The position numbers and the translations under genes were made by a program. The notes under the pieces were generated by a model. It was not told the origin of the DNA. It did not search any database and saw nothing but the letters and a program-made list of their open reading frames with translations. 64,000 nt of DNA, from assembly GCA_032719365.1 (NCBI GenBank), contig CM064870.1:42006194-42070193 (forward strand), written 5' to 3'. Of this stretch, positions 22,950 to 33,687 are shown piece by piece. Every line of letters starts with the position of its first letter. Within the stretch, counting starts at the first letter, position 1. The DNA comes from Prinsepia uniflora. Lineage: Eukaryota > Streptophyta > Magnoliopsida > Rosales > Rosaceae.

Positions 22950-23100
22950 CGCCGATTTCAAATGCCTTGGTTTCAAGCCAGCTCAATTTCGAATGCCTAG
23001 ATTTCACGCCCTCGCGATTTCGAATGCCAGGGTTTCAATCCCTCGCGATTTCGAATCCCTAGGTTTTAAGCTCGCGATTTCAAATGCCTGGGTTTCATCT
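22950..23100 (-). repeat. about 30-bp tandem repeats upstream of the GRF gene
   Basis: Five imperfect copies of a unit containing CGCGATTTCGAATGCC followed by a GGTTTCAA-like end lie between the start codon of the GRF gene and the right terminal inverted repeat. The position suggests 5' UTR or promoter sequence of that gene. Confidence 0.75.
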
Positions 23101-23196
23101 ATGCCTATCTTCAACACATCACCGTCAGCACAAATTGACTAAAATACCCAGCCATTACATGGCACTTAGGTGCCACATGGATGCCAGTTATACAAT

Positions 23197-23342
23197 CTAC
23201 ATGGCGTTAGTGAAACCGTCAGTTAATTTGGGCAACGGTCTTGACGATGTACCGATTCCTGCATCAACTAGAGGCAAATTCCTGTTTGTGGGGCATTTTG
23301 AGATTGTTTTTCCTATTCCTAGGGTATTTAGCCTAAAAAGCC
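23197..23342 (-). repeat. MULE right terminal inverted repeat
   Basis: This is the inverted partner of 8,514-8,659. It ends GCCTAAAAAGCC followed by the 9-bp duplication TAATTTTTT. It lies about 280 bp upstream of the start codon of the minus-strand GRF gene and is the likely source of that gene's promoter, by analogy with MuDR of maize. Confidence 0.95.
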
Positions 23343-23519
23343 TAATTTTTTTAGAGCAGTGTAGGATTGGACATTACATCGAATTACAAAGATTTTGGCA
23401 TAACTATTCACGTGGAAAATAACTTGGAAAACAAGAAGATGTCACTATTCACACATCACTATTCACGTGAGCAATGTCAGATTCCCTTTCTTTCCTTATT
23501 TGCCCTCATGATTTCTTAC

Positions 23520-23527
23520 CTATATAA
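23520..23527 (+). promoter_or_regulatory. TATA box of the Athila LTR
   Basis: CTATATAAGCC lies in the LTR, followed by CT-rich sequence (23,530-23,700) of the kind found at LTR transcription starts. It would have driven copy B transcription. Confidence 0.55.
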
Positions 23528-24212
23528 GCCCTCTTCACTCTCAAAATAAACCCTAGCCTCCACATAACAATGAAATCAGTTCTACTCTTCTTTTTCATTC
23601 TCCTTCTCTTCCATTGAGAAAACCTAAAAAATAAAACTCATCTTTCTATTTCCCTTCCATAACCATCTCCTCTCTTCCATCCTTTTTCATCTCTTTGCCA
23701 TGTACCTCAATCTCTCATCATAAAAGCCCCAAAATTCCTTCATCAAATTCGTCATCCATCATCTTTCTTGTGTGAAGAAGAAGCCCTTTTTCAGTTCTAG
23801 AGAAGAAGACTGCCTTCTACTTAGAGTTTGCTGCATCCATGTCTTTAATTAATGCTTTTATGTTGATTAGATACATGTGTAACTAATTTCTCATCTAGGG
23901 TTCTTGATGTAACCATGTAAACTCAATTCTATGTTATGATTGAAGTATTCTGATTTTTACAAACTCTTCTTTGTTTCATTCATTTTAATTATTGATTTAT
24001 ATGTAATTCTAGTGCTTGATCACCATTAGGGTTCCATATGCCTAGTTAGATTTAGAGCACATACCATGCCTATGTTTAATTGATTTATGAATCAAAGAAT
24101 AGGGTTAGTGAGTACATGCCATGCCACTGAATCTGTTTCGTCATTTTTATTTCTTTTCTCATACTTAAAGTCTTTCTATGAGTAATCTAAAGTACAAACC
24201 ATACTTAGGTTG

Positions 24213-24937
24213 TGTCAGGACCCAACCCTCCTCGGTCAGAACCCGACTCATCTAGCACGATATTTTCCTCTTTGGGCCTCCTTGCCCTTGCCCTCACGGT
24301 TTTGTTTTCGGGAGCTCAGGGTGAACTTCCCAGGGGGTCACCCATCATGGAATTGCACCAGCCTCAACTCGCTTCACTTTGGGGTTCCAATCCCTCCCAA
24401 AGCCACTGAGCTCCCAAAAGGCCTTGTGCTAGATAGGTGTGTGCCTACACCTTTAAGGCACACCACCATTCCCCTCTCAGACCATTCCCCCCTCGCAGGA
24501 ATGTGGGATCGTTCACCGTTCTCTCTAGGACACCGGTCTTACAATCCACCCCCCTTAGGGCCCAGCGTCCTCGCTGGCACACTTCCTAGTCGCGGTCTGG
24601 CTCTGATGCCATTCTGTCAGGACCCTAACCTCCTCAATCAAGACCCGACTCATCTAGCACGATATTATCTGCTTTGGGCCTCCTTGCCCTTGTCCTCACG
24701 GTTTTATTTTCGGGAGCTCACGGTGCAACTTCCTAGGGGGTCACCCATCATGGAATTGCACCAGCCTCAACTCGCTTAATTTTGGGGTTCCAATCCCCCC
24801 CGAGCTCCCAAAAGGCCTCGTGCTAGATAGGTGTGTGCCTACACCTTCAAGGCACACCACTATTCCCCTCCCAGACCATTCCCCCCTCGCAAGAATGTGG
24901 GATCATTCACCGTTCCCTACAGGACACGGGTCTTGCA
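24213..24937 (-). mobile_element. Cassandra-type TRIM with 5S rRNA-like LTRs
   Basis: Two LTRs (24,213-24,543 and 24,615-24,937) start TGTCAGGACCC and end GGTCTT(A/G)CA. Only about 71 bp lie between them: a CCCCCCTTAGGGCCC polypurine complement and, beside the right LTR, GGCTCTGATGCCA, the complement of an iMet-type primer-binding site. The element therefore reads on the minus strand. Each LTR contains, on the minus strand, a stretch like the internal promoter half of 5S rRNA (GATGGGTGACC...CTGGGAAGT, near 24,320-24,400), the hallmark of Cassandra. Imperfect 5-bp flanks GGTTG and GATTG fit a target duplication. It has no coding capacity and depends on other elements for movement. Confidence 0.88.
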
Positions 24938-25347
24938 GATTGCAATTAGAAGGACTAGATAGTGTTCCACATGCCATGGCCTATCTAACTTAAGTGAAAA
25001 TGATCCTTAGAGCAGGTATGGAAGATCATAGTACTTTAGCCGTTGTTTTCATAGAATTAAGGTTACATAGGTGATGTCAAGGCCCTTGCTTCCATCTCCA
25101 TACTTTTCTAAATCTTTGGTATCTATCTTCATTTACTTAAACTTTTAATTTCAATTTAACATCCTTACATATCAAAAATCAAATTTGTTTTATTTTCAGT
25201 TCATTTTATTCCAGTAGTTAATTGAGTCATTACAGGGTTAATTTGAGGTAATTGTGAAGCCTAATCAGTCTTTGTGGTTCGACACCCTTACTTATGCATT
25301 ACCATTACTACAATAGTAGTGTATAAGCTAGGATACATCAACAATTT

Positions 25348-25365
25348 TGGCGTCGTTGTCGGGGA
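25348..25365 (+). promoter_or_regulatory. primer-binding site of Athila copy B
   Basis: TGGCGTCGTTGTCGGGGA lies 4 nt after the LTR end and matches the tRNA-Asp-type site of Athila/Tat elements with two differences from the usual form. It shows that the LTR on its left acts as the 5' LTR of a second internal domain. Confidence 0.85.
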
Positions 25366-25476
25366 CTGATTTCAATCCTTTGCAATTTCTTACCAACTTA
25401 GCCCTATAACCTGTTTTCTGTTTTAGTTTGTTTACTTATGCTTGAGTTATTCTTATCTTTGTGTGTTAGGTTTTGA

Positions 25477-28400
25477 ATGTCCAGTACGCCTTTACTAGAC
25501 TACGTTACAGCAGCAATAAGGAAATCTAGAGCAACAAGAAGAAATCTTACTACAAAAATTGTAGCTAAAAGAGCATTTCAAGAAATCATTCAGGACAAAA
25601 CTTCTATCTCAATTCATTCAGAAGATTCAGAAGAGTTAGAAGAAGAAATTGAAGAAGAGATGGATGAGGCAGCAACCTATGCTTTGGAGTTCTATACTCA
25701 ATCAATAATCAATGGTTTGCCTTCATGCATAGTGCTGTCACAGGCTGCAAGGAACTATGAACTTAAATCTTCATATTTTTCTATGTTTCCTTAATTCTTT
25801 GGGTAGCCTAATGAGGATCCATTGGCTCATATTAAAGAGTTTTACATATTTGTTAATTCATTGCCCTTGCAGGGACTTTCTGAGAATGATTTGAGGTGTA
25901 GGATCTTTCCATACACATTGAAGGAACGGGCTAAGGCTTAGCTTATGACTTTGAAGCCTAAGTCCTTGGAGAGGTAGGATGATGTTGTAAAGAAGTTTAT
26001 GGAAAAGTTATTTTCCCCCTAAAAGACAGCAACCCTAAGAGCTCTAATTTTCAATTTCAGACAAGATGACACTGAAGCTTTTAGTGAATGCTGGGAAAGA
26101 TTTAAAGGACTATTGCTATAATATCCACACCATGGGTTACCTCTTTACCTTCAAATGCAAATTTTCTTTGATGGTTTAACCCCAACATATCAATCAATGT
26201 GTGTAACGACCCATCCCGAATTATCGGGATTAATTAAGACTTAATGACGGATTAGCGAGGTTAATTAGGGATTAGACGAGTATTAACGGTCGTTTAGGGA
26301 GAAATTACGATTTTGCCCCTAAATGAGGGTGAAAAGTTGACTTTTGACCCAGGAGGTTCGATGGTCGAGTACCGAGGACCGTTGCGTAGATTGAGTCGAT
26401 ACGAATCGGTAGACAGGCGGCACGTCGAAATCAAACGTTCGACGGAGAAGTTACGGTTCACAGAAGTTTCGAGAAACTATAGCACGTTTTACAAGACGGC
26501 TTGAATTTTGACTCAAGTGGGCCCCATATATTTTCTCAGGCCCAATGGATGAGTGAAAAATGTGACTCATCCATTGCCCACCTTCTCACATACATGCATC
26601 AACCATCTTCTCTGTTTCATTCCCCAAAACCCGAAACCCACGTACAAACCACCCCAAAACTCAGACCCACCTTCCCCAATCCTCACCTACTCTTGTTGGG
26701 CCATGAAGGAAGGCTGAGACGATGAGGATGGTGGCAGGATCGGCGCCGCCATGCACGACGGAGAGGAGGTATGCTCGATTTAGACTTTTGAATTCAATAA
26801 ATTGATTTGGGCATTATGGACGATTTTGGATGTTTGGATGATGCTTATTAGGTTGCTAGGAAGGGCTAGATGAGGTTTTGGGCGGTTGTGAAGGGCCAAA
26901 CACCCTTGGGTGCAATCGGGGAAATTGGACTGTGAGCAAGGCTTTGGAACCAAGGGATTTTAGGGAATTTTTATAGGTTTTATTTATATGAATAGGTAGG
27001 AAATGATGAAATAGGAAGATTGGAATTGAAAAGGAAGAGATTGGACAAAAAATAAGGAAATTATAGGGCCAGACCGGTCACGCCGGTCCAACTGGACTGG
27101 CCAAACCAGTGAACCAGTCGGACCGACCGTCGCTGGGTTGAAGACGATGCACTGTAGCGGTGCGTGGCCCACTTTTTGGGGATGTGTTCAACACACGAAA
27201 TCATCCTTTCGTTGCAACGAACATTATGGGGCTGGTTTCGTGTCGATTGGACATCGTTTCGATATAGTTCTGGACATCCGAAGGTTTAGGATCGGGTTTA
27301 AAAATAGTTAAAATTCTAGAAAATTACGGGGCTTTAGTGAGGGGTTATTAAGTAGTTAGTAACCCTCTAAATTAATTTGGACAGGTTCGGGAACCCCGGT
27401 GGTGACGATTGGCTCGAGAGAGGCTTATGGCGCGCGTATCGAGGCGCGGCTTCGGACGGTCTTTGAGTGGACCTTTCTTTCTAAACTGATGCATGCATAA
27501 ATGTTTTATAAGTGTTTTGATAAATGTTTTGTGATTCCATGAGTGCATTTGTTTGTGGTAGCCTAGGATTTACGTATTTGCACGTATTTCGAGATTTTCG
27601 GTTTTATACGATGCTTGTACGTGCTAGGTTTTCAATGAGGGCTTAATGAATGGGTTTTGGATTTGGAAATATGAAATTGGGCATGAGACCCGTTTGTTTG
27701 GAAACTCTCGGACTTAGAGTCCATTTGATTTGATGAGAATCAGGCTGGACGCCCATTTGAGTTATACGATCAGGCCGAGGGCCCCGTTGGTTTACGAATT
27801 CGGGCTTAAGGCCCAGTTGGTCGTAATATCGGGCTTGAGGCCCCTTTGATTGTGAAATTGGGCTTGAGGCCCTATTGATTGTGAAATCGGGCTTGAACCC
27901 CCGTTGATCTATGGTTTCGTGCTAGAGGCCCAGTTGATTGTGAAATCGGGCTTGAGGCCCCGTTGGTTCATGAAATCGGGCTTAAGTCCCAATTTGATTT
28001 ATGGAATGAGAATTCGGGCTTGAGACCTTGTTGAACTGTGGATTTAGGCTGAGGCCTGTGAAAATGGATTTGAATTGGATTCGAGGAATCCTGTTGAGGT
28101 GAATCGGGTATGAGACCTAGTTGAAATATGTTTTGAGAAAGAAAGTATTTGAAATGTATAAACCCTCCATATGATTTGATTTGGTCTCCTCCAGATGTCG
28201 ACCTGGAGAGTCACGATCCACTACCTGGAATGAGTATCCCCATAGGGAGCACATTACAGGAGTGGTAGTTATGATATGGTCTCGGAAAGGGTCCGGAGAT
28301 TGCCATCCAGACGTCATAGATCCTGGATGTTGGATAGAGCCTCCCAGATGGAGAATTCCTGGGGGTAGACTCAGAGTGAGATCCCGAGTAGTGTGCACAC

Positions 28401-29048
28401 TAGTATAGAGATGAATCGTGACATATATCGGGGATGTGTTCCCTAGGGGCTGTGTGCGGAGACCCCGTATTCGATGCGGAGACCCCGTATGAGGTTTTGG
28501 AAAGTGGTTTGGTGCGGAGACCCCGTATTCGATGTTTTGGAAATGGTTTGGAGCGAAGACCCCGTGTTCTATGTTTTGGAAATAATTTTGGCTGAGACCC
28601 ACGTGATGTGATTTGGGCTGAGTCTCATGTGTATTTGATTTGGGCTGAGTTCCCATATATTGATTTACGGTTTCGGGCCAAGCCCAAATGGTTTGTGAAT
28701 GTTTTGATAAATGATTTTCGAATGCATGCATACTTTTCAGTGAAGGGCATAAATATCTTCCTTTCGTGAAAATGTTTTTATTGAAATATTTGTTTTGTCC
28801 ACTCACGACTTTTGATGTTTGAATGCTCTTCAGGTTGATCGCGGATGTGGCCTGTAGTAGAGACCGAGACATCACACTCCTCCTCCGGATCCTGGCGCTC
28901 TATGGTAGTCCCAGTTGGGCTAAAGACGAAATTATCCCTAGAGGAGTCTCAAGAACTCTTTGAGATGTTGGGTTCTAATATGCATAAATCAAGAAGGAAG
29001 ATAAGTGGTGCATATGAAGTTCATTCAACTAATGACGTTTCTTTCATA
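25477..29048 (+). pseudogene. Athila gag of copy B (N-terminal and central parts), split by an LTR
   Basis: The start codon at 25,477 opens a frame with an N-terminal basic region and an acidic stretch (EELEEEIEEEMDEAA). After a stop at 25,792 and a frameshift, the capsid region continues to 26,201 with the recognisable PNEDPLAHIKEF, LPLQGLSENDLRCRIFPYTLKERAKA and FSECWERFKGLL motifs. A Tekay-like LTR then intervenes. The gag frame resumes near 28,931 (LSLEESQELFEMLGSN) and reads YEVHSTNDVSF up to 29,048, where homology to copy A at 2,174-2,213 ends abruptly. Nothing downstream resembles pol. The element is truncated and dead. Confidence 0.85.
26202..28939 (+). mobile_element. Tekay-like LTR, 3'-truncated, in Athila gag
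   Basis: It starts TGTAACGACCC inside gag after ATGTG and is collinear with the 11,423-14,539 solo LTR through the region ending TTCAGGTTGATCGCGGATGTGG...CTCCGGATCCTGGCG. It lacks the final GGGTCGTGTCA and the expected second ATGTG. The break is close to AAATTATCCCT, where LTR and gag sequences would have looked alike, so a deletion removed the LTR end and some gag. It carries a long array of GGGCTTGAGGCCC-like units (27,680-28,130) and a 40-50 bp tandem repeat containing GCGGAGACCCCGTATTC (28,455-28,570). Confidence 0.85.
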
Positions 29049-30601
29049 TTCATATATTTTTTTGCAATTTTAAAATTTGAAAAATAGTTTATTTCTAAAA
29101 GCTCACCCGACATGAAAAGTTCGATAAAAGCCCAGCCCGATGAAGAGTTTGGGCTCTTATATACGTAAGTAAGACCGCTCAGCCTGACTCAAAACTTTAA
29201 AAATTATTTAATAAACTCAATCCGGCTTAGCCCAAACCTAAAAAATTTCCGAGAGCTATTGCTAGCACAATCTATAGATACAATGACAAAATATATTATA
29301 AATCAAACAACAATGAAGAAAAATATTATAAATTAGACAAGACGGACAAAGATAATATACATCAAAGAATAGTGACAAAAAAAATATTATAAATCAAATA
29401 ATAATGACAAAAGAATGTTATAAATCAAACAACAATGACAAAAATATCTTTTTACCAATTTTAACTTTTAATACACAACAGGGAGGGTATTCTGGTATGC
29501 AGGGCAAAATTGGTGGCAGTTGGTAGGTGGGAATGAATAAAGTTCCCGTCAGTGATGAAAATATAGGTAATATCGCCTATATATCGGTATTTCCGACCAC
29601 TGGCACATAAGGCGAGGTGAAGAAATATCTTCCCCCAAAATCGACAGTTTCGACTAATATCTAAGATTATTGGCAATAATCTCCGATATTGGCCGAAACC
29701 GACGATTTTGCACCGAAAGTCACAGTTAACAAACACCCATACGAAGTGAAAATGAAACCAATGAACAGAAATCGAACAAAAACCCGTGAACAGAAATTGA
29801 GAATCACGGATGAACAAAAAATGCCCAATTATTCAATCCTACACAAACATTCAAACGTAAAATTATTCAATCCTTAATAGATGCATAGAAATTGGAAAGA
29901 AAATAAATTTGGACATCAATCACTCAATCAATCCAATTTGGAGTATTAGGCTAAAATTTTGGAAAAAATAAAAAAACACTCAAACACTCACTCACCGATG
30001 TCTACAAATTGCATCTACAAATTCGAAATTCCTTGGAAGCAAGCAAGATACCTTCGACTTCGAGAGAGAAGAAATTGGGGGCAAACCTCGAGCTCAAAGC
30101 ACTCCTCGAATCGAATATGTCAACGACCGAACCTCGCAAGAACCTCGAAGCACTTCTCGACAGAAGCACGAGAACCTCTCTGTTTCTTCGCTACTCTCAG
30201 CGCCTCCTCCTCGACCCTCAACGACGGCTCCACCTCTCTTCATCTTTGCTCTCTCAGTCTCGCCCTCACAGTCGCCTCACCAGGGAGATTCTAGACTGAA
30301 CTCTCAGTCTCCAAAAAGATCGAATCAAAATCTCTCTTAAGTGTTAAAGAGATGTAAGTGAAACGTTGCGTTTTCATTTTTTATTTAACGTTATTTTTTT
30401 GCTTAACCCTTTTTTTTCTGCTTAACCTTCTTTTTTTCAAAATTCAAAATTTATTATTTGATAAAATATGGATTAACTCACATATTTGGTAATATATGTT
30501 TTAATTTAGAATATATGTATTGATGTAAAATATGGCTTACCTCACATATTTGGTAATATATGTTTTAATTTAAAATATATGACTTAACTCCCTAAAATAT
30601 G
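29049..30601 (+). other. AT-rich transposon-derived sequence without a gene
   Basis: No gene was recognised. 29,095-29,240 contains repeated (A)GCCCAGCCCG/AGCCC-like words seen in subterminal parts of some hAT elements. 29,280-29,450 has several copies of an ACAATGACAAAA(A)TATTATAAATCAAA unit. 29,540-29,705 is rich in ATATCGGTATTTCC-like words that reappear at 51,030-51,090. 29,950-30,300 is purine/pyrimidine-skewed and could be mistaken for coding sequence, but no known protein emerges. 30,470-30,600 has a roughly 65-bp duplication around AAAATATG...CTCACATATTTGGTAATATATG. Confidence 0.5.
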
Positions 30602-33600
30602 ACGTAACAGTCATCGGTCCTCGTGCATTTGACCTCCCTGGTCAAAAGTTAACTTTTTACTCATTCATAGGGGTAAAATCGTCATGTTACACCGATTGTC
30701 CGAAATTCCTCGATTAATTCCTGATTAGTCACGATAATCCTTAATTAATTAATAAATTAATCCCGCAACTCGGGACAGGTCGTTACAACCTTCGCGCCTT
30801 AAAGAATTTTGTCCCCGAAATTCAAACTAATCCAATTCCATCTCCAAATTGTGGAAATCCAATCATGCCTTCAACTTAGGGCACTCTCGTGTAAACGTAC
30901 ACGTTCAAAAACTAACCACTGTACTCGTCTATACCCAAACGCGTCGAGTGACGTTAACCACAAACCAACTCACCGTAGGTTCGATATACTAGTCACCTAC
31001 ACAGGTACTACGCTGACCAAACTGCTACCATGCCGACACTTTCCACTTTTCAGTCTGGCGATTCTTCTCAGTCACCAATCCATACTAACATCAAGCTGAC
31101 AATCCGCTCTCATTGAGAAATCCTTTGCTTCACCAAGCGATCACTTAGTGTCATTCCCACGCACAACGTCCAACACTACCAACGGTTCACAGTTGGAGAA
31201 AATATCACGTTCTCTGTCACTTACTTGACGGTCTCCAACACAAACCCCAACTCATTCCGGAGTCCTACTAGTGTACCTCGTATCAAATCTCGTCTTACTC
31301 AGCGTCCAACGTTGTGATTCTTGACTCGTATTCCATACTCAAACTGACTCTCACCAGAGTCTCATCACAATATCTCATCTCCCTCAGCGATCCACGCTGA
31401 CATCTTACTCAACCTGTGGTTACATTAACCACCAACTCACTCAACCTGTGGATAACCAAAGTCTCACTCAACCTCTAGATACACTCAGGTTATACACCCT
31501 GGACCCCATCAAATATTTGCTCCAACAGTGATATCACCACTCACTCTAGGGTTCTACTGGCCATCCACGACTCTGAGCTCCTACTCATACATTCACTAAA
31601 CCCTTCAACATCACTCTGGTCTAGTGCACAGTATTCAATGTCCAGTCCACATTCTCAATAAACCAACCAGCTCAGAGAAATTCCGGTTACCAACACGTCC
31701 ACTAAAACTACCACTAGTGCCTACCCCAATGACTCACAACACCCTCGTATCTAGTCCGCTCACTACGTGGCTGCCAGCTAATCACGATTCAACTCTGGAG
31801 CCTATCGATCCGATTTCCACTCCTGCAACCCTGTACTAATTCCCATATCCAACCTCTGTCTTGTATTCTCATACAACAACATTCTTGCGATCCGAACTTG
31901 AAAGCTATAGAACATGTCACCACTTACTCCCTAAACTGAGGATTTCCTTCACTTAGCCCATGATAATGTCCTTTAAGTAGGATAAGCAAAGACGATGACA
32001 TCAAAATTCATCCTACGTGAGTGTACATACTAATCCTACTACACTCACCAAATTAGGTGACACTAAGCACCCTCTGCTCCTCAACTCATTCCAACTGAAC
32101 CTACTGCATGTCTTGACATTCCAGCACCAAGAGAAATGCAACCAGGCCACTAGCACAGAAGCAGAAAACAAGAAGTCTTCTTCACCAACGAATAATATAT
32201 GTTGATAACTACTGTGGTGATCTCCTCACTTCCAAATCATTCTCCCTTCAGCCCAACCTTGGCCAACTTATACTTGCCAAAGTGATGAGAAGTTCACTAG
32301 AGAAGGAAGTATATTTATTAGCAGAAGGAGATGTGCAATTAATCTGATCGAAACCAACTTCCAAAGTTTCATTGAAAAGAGTACTGGTCTTCTGCCGGTG
32401 ACACTAATCAACTGAGCGTCACGTCCTACCACTGGACTCTCGAGTCCTCCAATCTGTCGTAACCTCTTAGCCTGGAGCTCGTAACTCTCTCGGACATCAA
32501 CCCATGTCTCCTAGAATCAATCCAACTCAAAGTCAAACCTTGCCTATCTATTTTATACCGTTTATGCATATCCAAAAGGTAGTGATGGAACTACCTGATT
32601 CTCACGTTCTGACATGTATAGGTTCAACTCCGGAGCACACCCTCGTGCCTCCAGTCTCACAACCACTAGGGAAACCTGTCACCAAACCAGTTATCCCATA
32701 CCTCTAATCAACTCAAGCTAACTCCATTTTTTCGAGCCACCCAGGACCCTCACTGTCCCGCTCCTTAATCACTGTAACTCACGTGTCTGTCATTCTAGGC
32801 TCGGAGTTAACGATAACTCTCGTCCAAGCTCCTGAAATCCACAAATACCCATGACGTCCCTGCGTCATTCAGAACCACCAAGTCATTGTTAGGATTTTAT
32901 CCAACTCATCCCGACCTGAGATACCACAACTGTCACCCGGGTCAAGCTCCCAAGTCCCGACATAAACAGACAAATCCTCATCGTTTACTCAACACCGAAC
33001 ATGAACACTCCACAACTGAGTCACATTCTTTGCTCACGTTGGAGGAACTCTACCTCTCGAGTTACGAGGGATAGCCTTCGAAACGTTCCTCAAACGTCGC
33101 CTAACTCTCTACAGCCTCAACCACAATCAGCCTCGATAGCGATGTCTGTCATGACCTCGTGCAGACTAATTCAAGGAAACAATCCACTATCAAGACTCCG
33201 CATTTGAACGGGCAACACACCATCGATACCAACCTCTATGTACTAACCGAAACCTGTCCGTCCCATAAGTATCACTTTCCTAGTAACTCATCCAACTTGT
33301 CTCAACTAGAGCCGTCCACGACCTCGTTGCTCTCGCAGTCCAATCCCCAACTCGACCTTATCGTTGGACGGTCACGACTCTCCAATTTTGTAATATCCAA
33401 CCCTCCGCGGGGTCTAATCCACCAATGAACTAGGACTCCTAGTCGCTAGCACATATGAAACTCTTCCCTACACGGGTCTACTCAGCCCTACTCGGGCCTA
33501 ATACTGCTCAATCAGGCATAAGATGCCAAATGTAACCCAACCGGGGTTCGTTTGCACTAAGGTTCTCCTACTCTTTACCCTAACTACCAAGTTGATGACA

Positions 33601-33668
33601 GGGAGTGGACAGCCCAAAGATATCACATCCTACACATGTGTACCACTGCTTTAGTTCCTAGCTGACAA

Positions 33669-33684
33669 CCCCGCTCTGATACCA
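33669..33684 (-). promoter_or_regulatory. primer-binding site, tRNA-iMet type
   Basis: The reverse complement reads TGGTATCAGAGCGGGG, starting 3 nt from the LTR end. This is the initiator-tRNA site used by Tekay/Del chromoviruses and by copia elements; the very long LTRs favour the former. Confidence 0.85.
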
Positions 33685-33687
33685 CTC

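Larger units (their letters stand above)
8514..23342 (+). mobile_element. MULE (Mutator-like element), 14.8 kb including nested insertions
   Basis: The two ends are 146-bp inverted repeats beginning GGCTTTTTAGGCTAAAT. The element is flanked on both sides by the identical 9-bp TAATTTTTT (8,505-8,513 and 23,343-23,351), the target-duplication length typical of Mutator elements. Inside are a degenerate mudrA-type transposase gene on the plus strand and, convergent to it, a two-exon GRF zinc-finger gene on the minus strand. A Tekay-like solo LTR and an Athila-like minus-strand element have landed inside the transposase gene. Removing both leaves about 5.9 kb. It inserted into the Athila LTR, so it is younger than that element. 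Confidence 0.95.
2174..25343 (+). mobile_element. Athila-type Ty3/gypsy retrotransposon copy A (degenerate, heavily nested)
   Basis: The visible internal domain (2,174-8,420) contains gag C-terminus, protease, RT, RNase H and integrase in Ty3/gypsy order, followed by 1.7 kb of non-coding spacer, a polypurine tract and a 3' LTR starting TGTTAGG at 8,421. The LTR ends ...AACA at 25,343 once the MULE (8,514-23,342) and the TRIM (24,213-24,937) are removed, giving about 1.4 kb of LTR. The lineage call comes from protein motifs (DLGASINLMP in the protease, FMDD RT, long post-pol spacer) and from the conserved spacer motif GCTTGTTGGGAGGCAACCC. All coding parts carry stops or frameshifts, so the copy is inactive. 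Confidence 0.88.
8421..25343 (+). repeat. Athila LTR, interrupted by MULE and TRIM
   Basis: The LTR begins TGTTAGGTCATA immediately after the polypurine tract and ends ATCAACA just before the primer-binding site at 25,348. The LTR pieces are 8,421-8,513, 23,352-24,212 and 24,943-25,343, once the extra copy of each target duplication is discounted. The same LTR serves as the 3' LTR of copy A and as the 5' LTR of copy B downstream. Terminal dinucleotides are TG...CA. Confidence 0.8.

Noticed and set aside
24320..24400. 5S rRNA gene
   Set aside because: Only part of the 5S sequence is present, diverged and repeated in both TRIM LTRs, so it is a Cassandra-type derivative.
28117..28875. 252-codon frame on the minus strand
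   Set aside because: It lies wholly inside a Tekay-like LTR, antisense to its tandem arrays, with no domain and no match to any of the other LTR copies' frames except short shared pieces.
30009..30299. Arg/Ser/Leu-rich plus-strand frame as a gene
   Set aside because: Two overlapping frames are open at once because of purine/pyrimidine skew; no known domain, no splice partners and no conserved motif.
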